A DNA stretch of 64,000 bases from Pythium myriotylum (GCA_023091665.1 JALJCQ010000008.1:744001-808000); one strand, 5' to 3'; numbered from the stretch's first letter, positions 11,266-22,949 are shown. Notes: a model not told the origin generated them from the letters alone. Made by a program: numbers and translations.

Positions 11266-12658
11266 GGTTGCGCGAGGAGGTCCGAGGCGGTTGTGGGCGA
11301 GGATCAAAGGGACACGAGCGTTCCCCGAAGGGTTACACGGTTGGGACCTGTGGAAATGAATAGAGAGCTCGCGACGGGGTACGAAAGGGTTACATGGTTA
11401 TGACCTGTGAAATTGAATAGCATTGTTCCGTGTTTCGCGGCTGGAGAATAACAGGCTGTTTTTTGCACAAGATGGAAACGAATTGAAGTGGTTGTGCCAT
11501 CCTAATCGCGACAACGCCTCGATTGACGAGGCTTAGGCATGGCGACTGGACGGTCTCAGCACCAAGAGGCTCCTCTGCTCACGAGTGTTCGTGCGCCGTC
11601 GCACGGTCCAGCGTCAGCTCGCGTTGTCAAACGCCAGCTCTCGCTACATTCAACCTGAGCGACTGACTAGACCAGGCAGGCGCGTTCGCAATCCGACACG
11701 CCTCGAACGCTGGCAGCCACGAGTTGAAAAGCATCGCTTATGGCCGTAGTTGATGTTTGTCGTCTGTTCGAGCCATTGACCCAGGCGTGATCCCACTCAC
11801 CAAGTCCAAGCAGAAACGCGCTCGAACGCAGGGGAAGGACCTTACTCGGCGATCGTTCGATATAATGACCGGATGGGGTTATATCGCTCGAGGCTTTGCG
11901 AGTAAGCCTATCTTTGCTTTCTTGTCCAGCCACTACGTACCACGTTTCAGCAACGCCCGAACCGATGACATTCTGAACCCTTCGCACCCATTCAATACCT
12001 ATCCACAACTGAGCGATAGAGACATGAGGACAAGATGCTTTCTCTCATGCTGCAACCGGGGAAACCATGCTTCGTCCAATTCACGCATGATGATGATGGC
12101 GGTGCAATTGGAGTCCATTGAGCATTGCGTAGAAAATCCTGATACGTCCAATTCACTCATCTCGAACGGTCAACCAGCCGACCTCCCCTCAAAGCCCTTG
12201 CCGTCGACTTTCCACCCTGACTTGAGAAAGGGGCTCACTCAAAGCTAAAGCTGGATTTTGTTCCAACTGATCTCCGCGTCTCGACATCCGTTTTCCTGGG
12301 CAAGAAGAGCACCATCACAAGGGTATCGTGGACTGATCTCAGGATGCTGGTAGTACTCCTGGCTTGGTCTTCTTGTAGCAGGACTTTGCACAATCCACTC
12401 TGGCTCACACGTACGCTCGTTAGTAGAGAGACGCGACCACACGAGCAGTGCTGTACAACGATATGACGACCAAAGCTGCTGGGTCGCTTCACCGAACAGC
12501 GCGTCGAATGACGACCCCCACGCTGCCCAATCGCATCGTGTACCTTCTATGTGCAATATGACGTTCACATACCTTGTTTTGTCGCATTCGGGATTAGGTG
12601 CCAAAACAAGGTGCACTCGACCTTAGATTCGTTCTCCCCAATCATCATCACACTGAGA
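11266..12658. other. intergenic between GT-B and the GOLD-like gene
   Basis: A 1.39 kb divergent region. Apart from the direct repeat at 11327-11420 I see no supported gene. The longest frame (163 residues, + strand, 11757-12248) has no recognisable composition or partner exon. Confidence 0.45.
11327..11420. repeat. imperfect direct repeat upstream of GT-B
   Basis: Two copies of a 37-38 nt element, at 11327-11363 and 11383-11420, both running from a GAA.GGGTTACAYGGTT core through GACCTGTG to TGAATAG. They lie 62 and 118 bp upstream of the GT-B start and may be duplicated promoter elements. Confidence 0.8.
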
Positions 12659-14523
12659 ATGGAGGTCCCCGGAGGCTCGATCGATCTCCACGTGCGCGCG
12701 CTGGAAGGCTTTCCCGACGACGAGGACAGCGAATTCGGATCCGCCGACCTCCGTTTCGCCGTTCTGGAGCTCGTGCTGCGGCTGATCCCGCGAGATGGCG
12801 ACGCTGCGGAGCCGCGATTCCTGAGTCTGCGCAGAACGTTGGCCGATCTGATCCACCTCGAGAAGCGCGTGGCGTCGCTGCGAGACGCCCGGGAGGGAGC
12901 CAAGTCGGCAGGTTTGTCGTTGTTAATCGACAGATACGTGGATGCGCTAGCGCGACCTCGCTTCGTTCCCGTTGCGACCCAAACGCAGCGGCTCTTGGGG
13001 CAGCTCGAGTCGGCGCTTGTCTCGCTTCTCTGCTCTCCGGAAAGTTCGTCGCCTGACGTGAAGCAGTTTTTCGGGCTCCAGCCACGCTCGTTGTCATTGG
13101 AGAAGGTGGACTCAGCCCTGGGAACTCACGGTGCTCAAACGGAAGATGCAACGCTGGTCGGCGGAGGTTTGTTCTCGCACGAGATCCCCGTGGAGGTCAA
13201 CTCGGTCGTTGTCTGGAAGTTCACATTTGAGAGCGACATGGTGGATTTTTCAGCTGCCTATGTTTCCAAATCCCATTCAGGGGACGTGGGGGAGCAAGCC
13301 AGTACTGACGTGGACCCTTATTCTGAGGCAGCGCTAGGATGGACCATCGACACGGCCGAGGAGAAGGAGAGTGTGGTGCTGCAATACTCGACGCGGTATA
13401 TGCGAACTGGGAGTGAAATCAATTGGGCCTATGGGATATATCCCGTCCCTATGATTGAAGGAGAATCGGGAGGGAGTGTCACGATGGAATGGCTCGATGC
13501 GGGTGCTACAAGTATTTTCTCCAAGTCGCTCAAGTTTCAGACTGTTGTGATCAAGGAGAGCGAAGGCGATACCTTATACCGGGAGCTGGTGGAGGGGCAA
13601 ATCGGAGTCGACGAGGAACCTCTGGCGTGGCTTGAGGATCTGGTCTCATCTTCTCCTCTGACGACATGGGATAGTGAAACCAGCGAAGTCACCGTCATAG
13701 CCGATCTGAGCGAGCATCACGTAGAAGTCTTCGCCGTAGAAGCAAGCCGCGTCCACGAGCTGCAAGTGCGTGAGTTGGAATCCAAAGTGGTAAGTTTCGC
13801 TTGTTTTGGTGCCTCCAAGCGAAGAAGTGCTTGACGATAGTGTGGATTTTGTGGCAGTTCAAGCTGGAGGAAGAGCTCCAGAGTGTGAGACGCGAACTCA
13901 AAGCGACAAAGTCGGAGCTCGAAATCTCATCAGAGATATACAAGGCAAGTCTCGAAACGATCGCACAACTGGAAGCTGCACCATCCCGCTCCCATGGCAT
14001 TGATCCAAACGCCCAGTCGGGCCACCTTGTTGGTGGTGACGAGGATGACGATGACTCATACGGGGAGGAAGATGACGTTTTTGACAGCGACGAGGATGAT
14101 GATGAGAGAAAGTCCGCAGATGCCGAAAATGACCGCTTGCGTGATCTTGTTGCAACGTTCCAAGAGCAGTGCCTGTGGCGGTCGATTGAGACCAGCGAGA
14201 GTGAGAAACGGAACCTTGCACTCGAAGCCGAGTTGACCAAGTTAGATGAGCAGATCAAGTCACTTTCGAGCGATCTCGCCACGAAAGACGAAGCGCTAGC
14301 CGCTAGCCATGCTGAAAACCAAAAGCTGAAAGCACAGAAGGCTGTGCTCGTGAAGGAAGTCAAGCGACTGCAGCCCTACTCGCAGGTGAACCTCTCGGAG
14401 CTCATTCGCGAAGCCGAAGAAGCCCGCATGATGCAGCGCAGTTTACAAATGCAATTGCAAGCGTTGCAGGCCGTGAGCTCTCCTGAGACTGACCACCCTC
14501 GCTCTTCCACGGCAGACGAGTAG
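12659..14523 (+). CDS. GOLD-like domain and coiled-coil protein
   Basis: Exons 12659-13789 and 13858-14523 encode 598 residues; the intron has donor GTAAGT and acceptor TGGCAG, phase 0. Residues about 185-305 look like a GOLD beta-sandwich: VNSVVVWKFTFES, then LQYSTRYMRTGS, WAYGIYP, MEWLDAGATSIFSKSL. This fold is used in Golgi and autophagy trafficking proteins. From about residue 365 the protein is a long coiled coil (heptads in ELEEELQSVRRELKATKSEL) interrupted by a highly acidic loop (EDDDDSYGEED) and resuming to the end. The arrangement recalls FYCO1 or SEC14-GOLD proteins, but no other domain confirms this. It is the only unrelated gene inside the glycosyltransferase array. Confidence 0.7.
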
Positions 14524-14702
14524 AATATTCCGGAGGACTGCCCTTCCATTCGTCACCGTCTCCTCTCAACACCCATGTTTACGTCTGAGTGGCTTGAATC
14601 AGTATTAGTGGACCCGCTTTCTTCGCCCACCAGTCGACATCTACTGGAATGCATTAGTACCTCGTTGCTCATCACCAGTCTCGGGGCATTCCGACTCTGA
14701 AC

Positions 14703-16378
14703 ATGGGCCCTCCACGCGCATGGGCGTCGAGGCCGCTGCTGCTCCACGCAGCGTTCCTCGCGCTCGTGCTCTGCTCGCTCTGGCTGCTGGCGACGCAGGA
14801 GCCGGACGCCACGCGCCACTTCCGCACGCGCGCCGTGCCGCAGCACCTCGTCCATGCGCGAAGCCACCGCGACGACGACGACGTTGCGCCAAGGCTCTCG
14901 CGCGAAGTGTTGGCGCTGTTGCGCATGGGCGACCGCGTCGTGCGCGAGGAGCTCGCGGAGGCGTATGCGGAGGACGTCTTTTCGGTTGACTGGACGCAGT
15001 TCGTGGCCCGCCGAGATGTGCTTCATCTCGGCGCCTTACAGCGTGCGTGCATGGCGAATGCAGACAGTATCATCAGCCACGCGGTCGGTCGTCACCAAAA
15101 CGGCGAGACACGTGACAGTGGCCTCATCAACCGCACGGTCGAGACTGAGCAGGATCGCGAGGCGCTGTTGGAGAGCCTCCGTCTGTGTCCCGATGTCGAC
15201 GTGTTTCTACCGCGCGAGCGAAGGAGTCTCGAGCACTGCGAGGACGCCGCAGCCTACGCCAAGTATCTCCACGCGCGCATCCTCCCGCGTTGGGTACTGG
15301 AGATCACGCTGTTCGACAAAACGCGTGGACGAGACGTCTCATACCATGAGCTTTGCCCCTACACACCCATGATCTTCCTCGATACGAACTGGGAAGGAGT
15401 GCGCGACAGTCCAGCGTGGCCGACGACCAAGCCCGTGTACCTGCTTGCAACTGCTGATACCCAAGCACCCGACAAGCGCCGCTTCCGACAAGCTGACATG
15501 ATTCTGTGCAAGACTGCAGCTTGTGCATCCCGAGTGACCTCGTGGTTCGAGCGAGTGGGCAATCCCCGCATGACCCGAGTGTTATACCATCGCTTCACAT
15601 CAAGCGATGCTGTGACGAACGTATTGGTCGCGAATGGTGTTGAGAGCTACGATGCAAACTGGCAACACACAACACCGAAAGAGCGAGAGACTACCAAGTT
15701 TGTTCACTTTGCGGGAGACAGGTATACTAAGTCAAAGTTTCCCTTACTGATCGTCCAATCACACCTTGAATCATGTCTAGCCTAGGTCATGATAATAGTC
15801 CCGTACTCAACTGCTGGCTCTCACGAACGGATCTGCCTCAGTTGGATTTGTACGTGAGTGAAGACCGATACAGTCGCTTCTTCAAGAGGCGATACGGCGA
15901 ACTGCTCAGGGAGAGTTCTAACGTCAAGATCCACACAGAAAGGTTTGACACCATCCGACTCGGAGAGATTCTTGCCCAGACCGGTTTTTTCTTGAGTGTG
16001 AACTACTCAGAGGGCAACGGCCACTTCCTTAATCACGCGCGAGCAGCTGGCGCAGTCATCCTTACCTCTGACGCGGCACCCATGAGCGAACTTGTCACTC
16101 CAACGTCGGGAATTTTGTATTCCTTTGATCCGGAAAGTGAGCACTCGCTAGGATTAAAGGATGTTCCAGGAATGTCAGCTTTGCTCGCTAGCGACAAGCT
16201 CTGTATGTCTGTGGACGAGGTCTTGAAGAAGTTGAAGCCCTCGGATCGGCAAGAGCGAGTCCATCGAGCGCGACAGCAGTTCTTCTATGACAGTGCTTTC
16301 TTCGCGTTGAAGATGCGCCAGCTGCTTGATGTGCTGCGGCCATCCATTCCAAGCGACATTTACGAGGACCCAAAGTAG
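14703..16378 (+). CDS. GT-C: divergent glycosyltransferase-like paralog
   Basis: Exons 14703-15721 and 15781-16378 encode 538 residues. It has an N-terminal anchor (about residues 11-29) and the family blocks DVLHLGALQRAC, EHCEDAAAYAKYLHARILP, YHELCPYTPMIF and LCKTAACASRV. The first family intron is absent: the Tyr codon is uninterrupted in AYAKYLHAR. The second intron (15722-15780) is present. Several otherwise constant residues have changed: FNHYW is LDTNW, LMPNIEM is LLATADT, and the GT-B-like block reads EGNGHFLNHARAAGA. It is the most divergent member and may have a different substrate or weaker activity. Confidence 0.75.
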
Positions 16379-17174
16379 GCGGTCCTGCTTTCGACACCAC
16401 AATTTTGCTCGCTGCATTACTGGCATGGATCCTTACACATGACAATAGACAAGTGCTTCGTTGAGGGAAATAGCTTATTTCGATGATCATCACGATAAAC
16501 TTGCACGATGAACTAGAAGGCAACATGTGTCAACTCCATCTCGGAAAACGGTGACAAGGATTGACCCATCAATCATAATCAAAAACAGCCATCATGAGCG
16601 TGATGATCAGGTAGAATCGTGCAGAAGAAACATGATCGCATCCCCATATTGACTGACCTAACTACCAATTAGGTGCTCTCCAATCATTAGAAACACTTGA
16701 GTGTGTGAGAGCACAGTTAACCGTATTCTCGACTTCACTGGCTAAACCAAGTGACCTGCTGTTGTCAGCACTGCACTTTACTGTACAGCAGCAGTGGATG
16801 AGAGGGCTATCCACCTAATGAGGCAAGGAGGTCAATGCCATCGATATTGTCACGATGAGTCACGACGAGTCCATCGAGACTGGATGGACTCATCGATAAC
16901 CTTAGCCAACGAATCGTTATTGTCCAATCTCCAGTGTGATCATGAAGAGATGTGGCTCAGTTGCGGCGCTTCTCAGCGTCAGGTGATTACTGGTGACCCT
17001 CCATCATCCAATTCTGGTCTGGCTGAGGTTCTATGAATCAAATCGTTGCCTCACAGGTTGTGCGTCAAGGATTTGATTCAACCAGGGCAACAGTGTATCC
17101 AGAAGTAACGATGGGAGGGTTGCATCTATTGACCCATCATTCCCATTTCGGCACGTTCACACGGACGAAGGTCA
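16379..17174. other. intergenic between GT-C and GT-D
   Basis: About 800 bp, AT-richer than the coding parts. There is a short inverted repeat around 16756-16795 (CTGCTGT / ACAGCAG). No gene seen. Confidence 0.45.
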
Positions 17175-18891
17175 ATGGCGAGTACGAGCAAGGGAGTTCC
17201 AGCACGTCGGGCGATACTCATCTCGCTATGGACGTTCACGATGATTGTATTGCCTGTGTGGGTTCTTCTCTCTGAAATCGAGTCAACGAAGCTCAGATAA
17301 TCTTCTATCAACACTACCCACGCGTTTCGCAGCGCCAGTCCGTCCGTCGAGGAACTGCTTGGCCTTGGCGACATGGCGCTCGAACACGGCACAGAGATCT
17401 ACCCAGAACAGATCTACCGAGTCGATTGGGGAGACCACGTGCCTCGCAGAGACGTTTTGCATCTCGGTGCACTGCAGCGCGCCTGTATAGTCCACCGAGA
17501 AAGCGCGATCTCGTGGGAGTTTGGTCTTCAAGAAACGAACTCGAGTGTCCCGCGTAGTCGAGCACTGATCAATCAAACGAGTGCGACTGATGAGGACAAA
17601 CAGGCACTACTAGAGACGTTGCGCCGATGCCCCGTCATCGATGTGTACATTCCGACAGCGCTACGCGGCCAGGGCTACTGTGAGGACACCGCTGCGTACA
17701 CCAAGTGTGAGTAAATCTAACGATGAAGCCTTTTAGGGAAACCACCGCAACTTAATCATTTTGATGCCACAGACCTCCAAGCGCGAATGATCCCTCACTG
17801 GGTGCTCGAGAGCAAACTCTTCGACAAGGAGCTCCAGCGAGACATCACGTACCATGAGCTGTGCCCGCACACGCCAATCCTCGTCTTCAATCACTACTGG
17901 GACGACATCCGCAGCGACTCCGCGTGGCCCCCGTCCAAACCGCTTTACCTAATGCCCAATATCGAGATGTACGAGCTTGAGGCTAAACACTACCGGCAGG
18001 TAGACGTGATTCTGTGCAAAACGGTACTCTGCGCCGAGTATCTGGCCAAGTGGTTCCGGCAAGAGGGCAACCCTCGCATGACACGCGTGCTGTACCACCG
18101 CTTTACGTCTAGTGACGTGGCCACCAACGCATTGGTCGAGTCCGGACAGGAGGAACGCGATGGTCTTTGGCATGAGAGAGAAAAAGATTTCTCGAGCGTT
18201 GCGTTCACACACACCGCTGGCAGCAGGTACAACTCGTAGCGGTCTTGCTTGTTGCACTGCATGCGGGAGCTCGAAGCTGACGTCTTGTCGTTGGGGCAGC
18301 ACGTGGAAAGGCACCCAGTTTGTCATCGACTGTTGGACGTCTCGACCGGATCTACCGCTTCTCAATGTGTACGCGATGGGCGGACTGGGCAAGCAGCACG
18401 AAGATGCCATCTCAAAATGCGAGAATATCAAGCTCCACAAAGGGTATCTTGACTCGGTCGCGTTCGGCACCATGATCGCTCGTTCCTCAGTTTTTGTGTG
18501 TGCGAGCATTATGGAAGGCTATGGTCGCTACATTAACCACGCGCGTGCATCCGGAGGTCTCGTGATAACTACCGATATTCCACCGATGAACGAGCTAGTG
18601 ACGCCTTCATCCGGGGTGATGATGCCAGCGAAGAGGTATTCAATGAGTGAACAATTCCTTGGCGGAACGTCGCCACATGAGCTAGGTCTGAAAGATGTAC
18701 AGGGACTTGCAGCTTCAATGAATGGGACTGATGTCTGCACAGCCGTAGATCGGTTGCTCAAGTTGACCGATTCACACGAGCGGAGGCGCCGTGCCCTCCG
18801 GGCGCGTCAGCAATTCTTTTACGATACGGCTTTCTTCAGGAACAAGATGCAGCAGCTCCGCGAGGCGATGAGGCCTGCTCATGAGATATAA
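17175..18891 (+). CDS. GT-D: glycosyltransferase-like paralog with an in-frame TAA in exon 1
   Basis: Exons 17175-17706, 17773-18226 and 18300-18891 add up to 526 codons in one frame, with both family introns at the paralogous positions and phases (Tyr codon; Ser codon after HTAGS). All conserved blocks are intact (GYCEDTAAYTK, YHELCPHTPILVFNHYW, LMPNIEMYEL, EGYGRYINHARASGG, PPMNELVTPSSG). However, TAA at 17298-17300 is in frame just after the signal anchor. GT-E is coding over the same stretch (SEID in GT-E, SEIE in GT-D), so this is either a nonsense mutation or newly intronised sequence: GTGGGT at 17258 and TTCGCAG ending 17332 would excise it in phase, leaving 500 residues. Translation from the ATG at 17373 would lose the anchor. 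Confidence 0.65.
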
Positions 18892-18905
18892 TGAATGACT
18901 TTGCT

Positions 18906-20604
18906 TCACCACATCTCGTTTGCTGGTCGCAGCGTGCGTCGAATCTCTTTCATCTTGTCTGCAAAGAATGCGGTATCGTAGAAAAACTGTTGCCGGGCAC
19001 GTTGAGCTTTGGCTCGTCGCGCATTGCTGGTTTCGTTTTTGATGAGCTGGTCCACCGCTTCACACACATCCTTGCCATCGAACCAAGCCACAAACCCCGG
19101 GACGCCATGCAATGCTTCGACCGCATTCGACCTACCACCGAGGAACTGCTGCGGCCAAGACGTAAGAGACGCTGGCACCATTTGTCCAGACGAAGGTGTC
19201 ACCAATTCGTTCATGGGCGGCCCAGTGGGTGCGACAATGAGTCCTCCAGCCGCTCTCGCGTGGTTGATGTAGTGGCCATAGCCTTCCATGACGCTCGTGC
19301 ACAAGAAAGCGACAGACTCGGCGATCATCGTTCCGAACGCCACGGCGTCGATTTTCCCCAGATGAAGTTTGATGTTCGGCGCCTTTCGGATGCTGTAATC
19401 GTACGCCTTCTTGTAGCCCACACCGTAAAAGTCTCCGCTGATGTAAATGTCCAGCATCGGGAGGTCGGGACGTTTGATCCAGCAGTCGAGAATGTGATCG
19501 GTGCCTTTCCAGAGACTGGTGGAAAGACACGTTAATTGATGCTAACGTTGAACAACCAGCGATATCATACCTTGTCCCTGCCGTGTGCGTGAAGGCGAGC
19601 TGCGAGAAGTTCTTGGGTCTCTCTCGCCAGCCATCGCCGGCTTTTTCCACACCCGAGGTGACCAGCGCGTTCGTGGCGACGTCGCTGGAGCTGAACCGCG
19701 TGTATATGACTCTTGTCATTCGCGGGTTGCCCTCCTGAGCGAACCACTTGGTCAAATACTGGGTGCAGACCACCGTTTTGCAGAGGATCACGTCAGCTCG
19801 AAGGTAGTGCGAGGCATCGAGCTCGAACATCTCGATGTTGGGCATGAGGTACAGCGGTTTGGTTGCTGGATACGCTGCATCGTCACGAAGACCGTCCCAG
19901 TAGTGGTTGAACATCAGCAGCGGCGTCCGCGGACACAACTCGTGGTATGTGACGCTGGCGTTCCGTCTTCTATCAAAGAACTTGCGCTTGAACACCCAGC
20001 CCGGCAGGATACGCCCTCGCAAGTCTGCACATTTACAAAGAATCGAGTCAGTGAGCACGTCCGATCCCTAAACTGTGGAAGTCTTACACTTGGCGTAGAC
20101 CGCGGCGTCTTCACAGTAGCCTTGGCCGCGGATGCCCTCGGGCACGAAGATATCGACGGTCGCGCATTGCCGAAGAGCCTCGAAGACGCCTTGGTCTCCG
20201 TTAGCGGCCGCATCCTCGGTGAGGATCCGCTCGAAAGTGATCTCGCTCATGTTGGCGCCGTAATGCCACGGAAGAATGCTGTCGTTGAGACTCACGCACC
20301 CGCGCTGCAGTGCGCCGAGGTGGAGCACGTCGGCGCGCGGCACTTTCGTGGACCAGTCGATCGCGAAGATCTCGTCGGGATACACATTCGTCTCGTTGGC
20401 CACCGCGAGCTCGCCCATCGCGAGCAGCTCTCGCAGCTGCTGCGCCTCGTCGACGACCAGGAGATGCGTGGCGCTGTCCGTTCGCACGCTGCGACCGCCC
20501 GTGGCTGCGCGTAAATCGATCTCCGAGACGAGCACGAGCCAGGCCGAGAGCGCGGCCGAGCACACGAGCAGCAGCGCGACGCGCAGCGCGCGGTTGTTGG
20601 CCAT
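18906..20604 (-). CDS. GT-E: type II membrane glycosyltransferase-like protein
   Basis: Minus-strand exons 20088-20604, 19571-20024 and 18906-19515 encode 526 residues. Exon 2 is 454 nt, exactly as in GT-D, showing the two are sister copies. The ATG at 20604 is preferred over an in-frame one at 20616 (context ACGATGG; paralog length). There is a hydrophobic anchor at about residues 8-26. Family blocks: DVLHLGALQRGC, GYCEDAAVYAK, YHELCPRTPLLMFNHYWDG, LMPNIEMFEL, VILCKTVVC, EGYGHYINHARAAGG and PPMNELVTPSSG. It is convergent with GT-D: the two stop codons are only 14 bp apart, so their 3' UTRs must overlap. Confidence 0.8.
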
Positions 20605-20906
20605 CGTCAAATGCATCGCGCGACTAAATGAACGCAGTGGCGAGTCCTGCGTCGCGCCTGATCAGCGACAGAGTCCTACGGCGACCGGACACAGGTGCCC
20701 TCCCTTCTCCCGTGTCGCAGCCTCGTGTTTCGAAAATGGAAGTTTGACGATTGTGGAAGATCGAGGCGTCTGTTAACAGCAGGACGTTGGAGGCCCTAAC
20801 GTCCTGCTTGGACGTGCGCCATGCATGTCCCATTCGGTTGAGAAGAAGGAATACGCGTTTGCACATACAAGTTAGGCGCTCTAGACATCTACAGGTTAAT
20901 ACTGCT
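20605..20906. other. intergenic, GT-E promoter and transglutaminase-1 3' region
   Basis: 302 bp with no gene or repeat seen. Confidence 0.4.
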
Positions 20907-22949
20907 CTACACGGCGCCGCACTTGGACTTTTTCGACGGCGATGGCGTCGGTGCTGGAGGCAGCGTACTCGGCGTGATGTCGCTCTCGAAGTCGACCGAG
21001 TCGTCATCGTCGCTGCTGGCACCGCCAGGGATAACGGGGTCGGCCGGCGGCGTCGGATCCGGCTTGATGATCACCACGTTGGGTGGAGCAGTCGTGGACG
21101 GAGGCGCCGGCACCAGCGGCGCGGTGGTCCCCTTGCTAGGCTTGCCTGAAGGGGCTGGAGCCGGCACAGGGGCCGGGGTTGGAATAGGTACGACAGCCGG
21201 AGGATCAGCAGGCTTGGGCGTGGGTGTCGCCGTTGGCTTGGCCGTCACGGTGGGCGTTGTCGTAGGCTTCGCACTGGTCGGTTGTGGGACAGTGCTCGGC
21301 GGTGGGTTGACGTCTCCATCGTCGTCATCATCGTCATCGTCATCGTCCTTGCCAACCGACCCAGCATCGTTGCCGATAGAGCCATCGGCATCGTTGGCCT
21401 GGCCAGGTGCCGAAGGCGCTGGAGCTGTCGTGGAAGGAGTTGGAGCTGTCGTGGAGGGCGCAGGCGTCGCCGAGGGCGGGCTCGTCGAAGGAGGAGCCGT
21501 CGGCTCGGGTGCGTTGGTCACGGGAGCGAGCGTCGAGCCATCAGCCGGGAGCTGCTTGCAGTCGGCAGAGGCGTCAAGCAGCTGACGGACTTCCTTGTAC
21601 TTGATGCCGATGTTATCAACCGACTCTACCGGGGGCTGGCCCTTGGGGAACCAAAGGAAATCGGGGTGTTCCTTGCGGGAGTTACGCACCCACTCACCAC
21701 CAATGATGTCGCCACTGTCGTTGAGTTCGAGGATGTACTCGTAGTACGCCGACTGCGTGTACTTATCGATCTGAGGGATCATGGGACCGTTGTCGTTGGA
21801 CTCGACGACCCAGCTGAACTTGAGCTGAATGAACACGATCTTCTTGGCCTCCTTGTTGAAAATGTACGTCGTGCGTGGTGGGAAGAAGGTCTGCGCGGCG
21901 AACTCGGGAGTCAACTCCGTCTGGGAGATCACCTCGTAGGAGCGCACGGGCTGGTTCCAGACCTCGGCACCGGCCGTGACGTCGATGATGAACGACTTCT
22001 TGAAGATACCCATGATGTTGTGGATAGCGACGTGGAAGAAGCCTGGACCGATGTCGCGACGGGTGGCGTCGATGAAGCGTCCATCTTCGTCCATGTTTAA
22101 CGGCTCGTCAGCGCCGTTGAAACGGGTACCAGTGAACACGGTCTCGAGGTGCGAGCCGTCGTACGCCTGGGTGATGAGAGCCTTAATGTCGAGGGGCTCG
22201 AACGTGATGTTGTTCTTGGTAACTGCACAGCGAGGCTCGCGCTCTTCGATGGCAGCAGGAGCCCAGGCGTGACAGATACCGAACCACTTGGGGATGCAGA
22301 CGCCCGTCTTCTCACCGTAGCGCTTGCCACAGCCCGAGCCGTCCTTCAGCGCAGCGCAGTCCGCGTCGGCGGTACAGTTCTGGCGAGTCGCTTGAGAGAG
22401 CACACCGTTGACCTGCGAGACCTTGTCCACGAACGCCTTGGGGTCCTGCCCGAACGCGCGCGCGTACTTCTCGGAGGCCGGCATGCCGTCGTTCCAGCGG
22501 TAGTTGATGCCGTCCTCGTAGATGGCCCAGTAGCTGCTGGGCCAGGGCGGGCTCGCGGCGGCCGCCGAGTTGTACTTGGTGAGCTCCTTGTAGTTGACGA
22601 CCATCTTGGTCTTGAAATGGGCCTCGAGGCGCTGGAGATCCTTGCTGTTCTGCTCCGTGGCCTCGCGCACTTCGCCCGAGTTGGTCGTGGCCTTGGCCAC
22701 GATGGTGGTCGACTTGTTGAGCCAGCCCGCGAGCTCGTCGCTGTCGGCGCCGACGGTCTCGGCCTTGGGCATGGCGGCCTTGAGCGCGAGCGAGCCCTTG
22801 TTGGGCGCGAGGCCGCGCGCCGGGTGGTCGACTCCCATCTCGATCGTGTCGCCGCCGGGCGTGAACGGGTTGAGGTTCATGGGGTGGGCGTCCACGAGGC
22901 AGCCGGCGAGCGCGAGCGCGGCCGGGAGAACGAAGCGCGTGCTCGCCAT
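20907..22949 (-). CDS. secreted transglutaminase elicitor 1 (GP42/M81 family)
   Basis: Single exon, 680 residues from the ATG at 22949. I chose this over an ATG at 23024 because it puts a clean signal peptide first (ASTRFVLPAALALAG...DAH). These are extracellular Ca-dependent cell-wall transglutaminases of oomycetes that crosslink Gln and Lys and act as elicitors in plants. Visible: conserved N-half MVVNYKELTKY and SSYWAIYEDGINYRW; catalytic Cys about 226 in WFGICHAWAPAAI; His about 306/310 in GPGFFHVAIHNIMG; Asp about 323; and VWNQPVRSYEV at about 330-340, matching the Pep-13 core. From about residue 470 there is a Thr/Pro/Ala-rich tail with an Asp run of nine, ending SKKSKCGAV. It is longer than its neighbour because of this tail. 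Confidence 0.9.
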   Translation of the reverse strand: MASTRFVLPAALALAGCLVDAHPMNLNPFTPGGDTIEMGVDHPARGLAPNKGSLALKAAMPKAETVGADSDELAGWLNKSTTIVAKATTNSGEVREATEQNSKDLQRLEAHFKTKMVVNYKELTKYNSAAAASPPWPSSYWAIYEDGINYRWNDGMPASEKYARAFGQDPKAFVDKVSQVNGVLSQATRQNCTADADCAALKDGSGCGKRYGEKTGVCIPKWFGICHAWAPAAIEEREPRCAVTKNNITFEPLDIKALITQAYDGSHLETVFTGTRFNGADEPLNMDEDGRFIDATRRDIGPGFFHVAIHNIMGIFKKSFIIDVTAGAEVWNQPVRSYEVISQTELTPEFAAQTFFPPRTTYIFNKEAKKIVFIQLKFSWVVESNDNGPMIPQIDKYTQSAYYEYILELNDSGDIIGGEWVRNSRKEHPDFLWFPKGQPPVESVDNIGIKYKEVRQLLDASADCKQLPADGSTLAPVTNAPEPTAPPSTSPPSATPAPSTTAPTPSTTAPAPSAPGQANDADGSIGNDAGSVGKDDDDDDDDDDGDVNPPPSTVPQPTSAKPTTTPTVTAKPTATPTPKPADPPAVVPIPTPAPVPAPAPSGKPSKGTTAPLVPAPPSTTAPPNVVIIKPDPTPPADPVIPGGASSDDDDSVDFESDITPSTLPPAPTPSPSKKSKCGAV

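Noticed and set aside
11757..12248. 163-residue plus-strand frame
   Set aside because: Composition looks random (runs of Met, Ser, Asn) and nothing supports expression.
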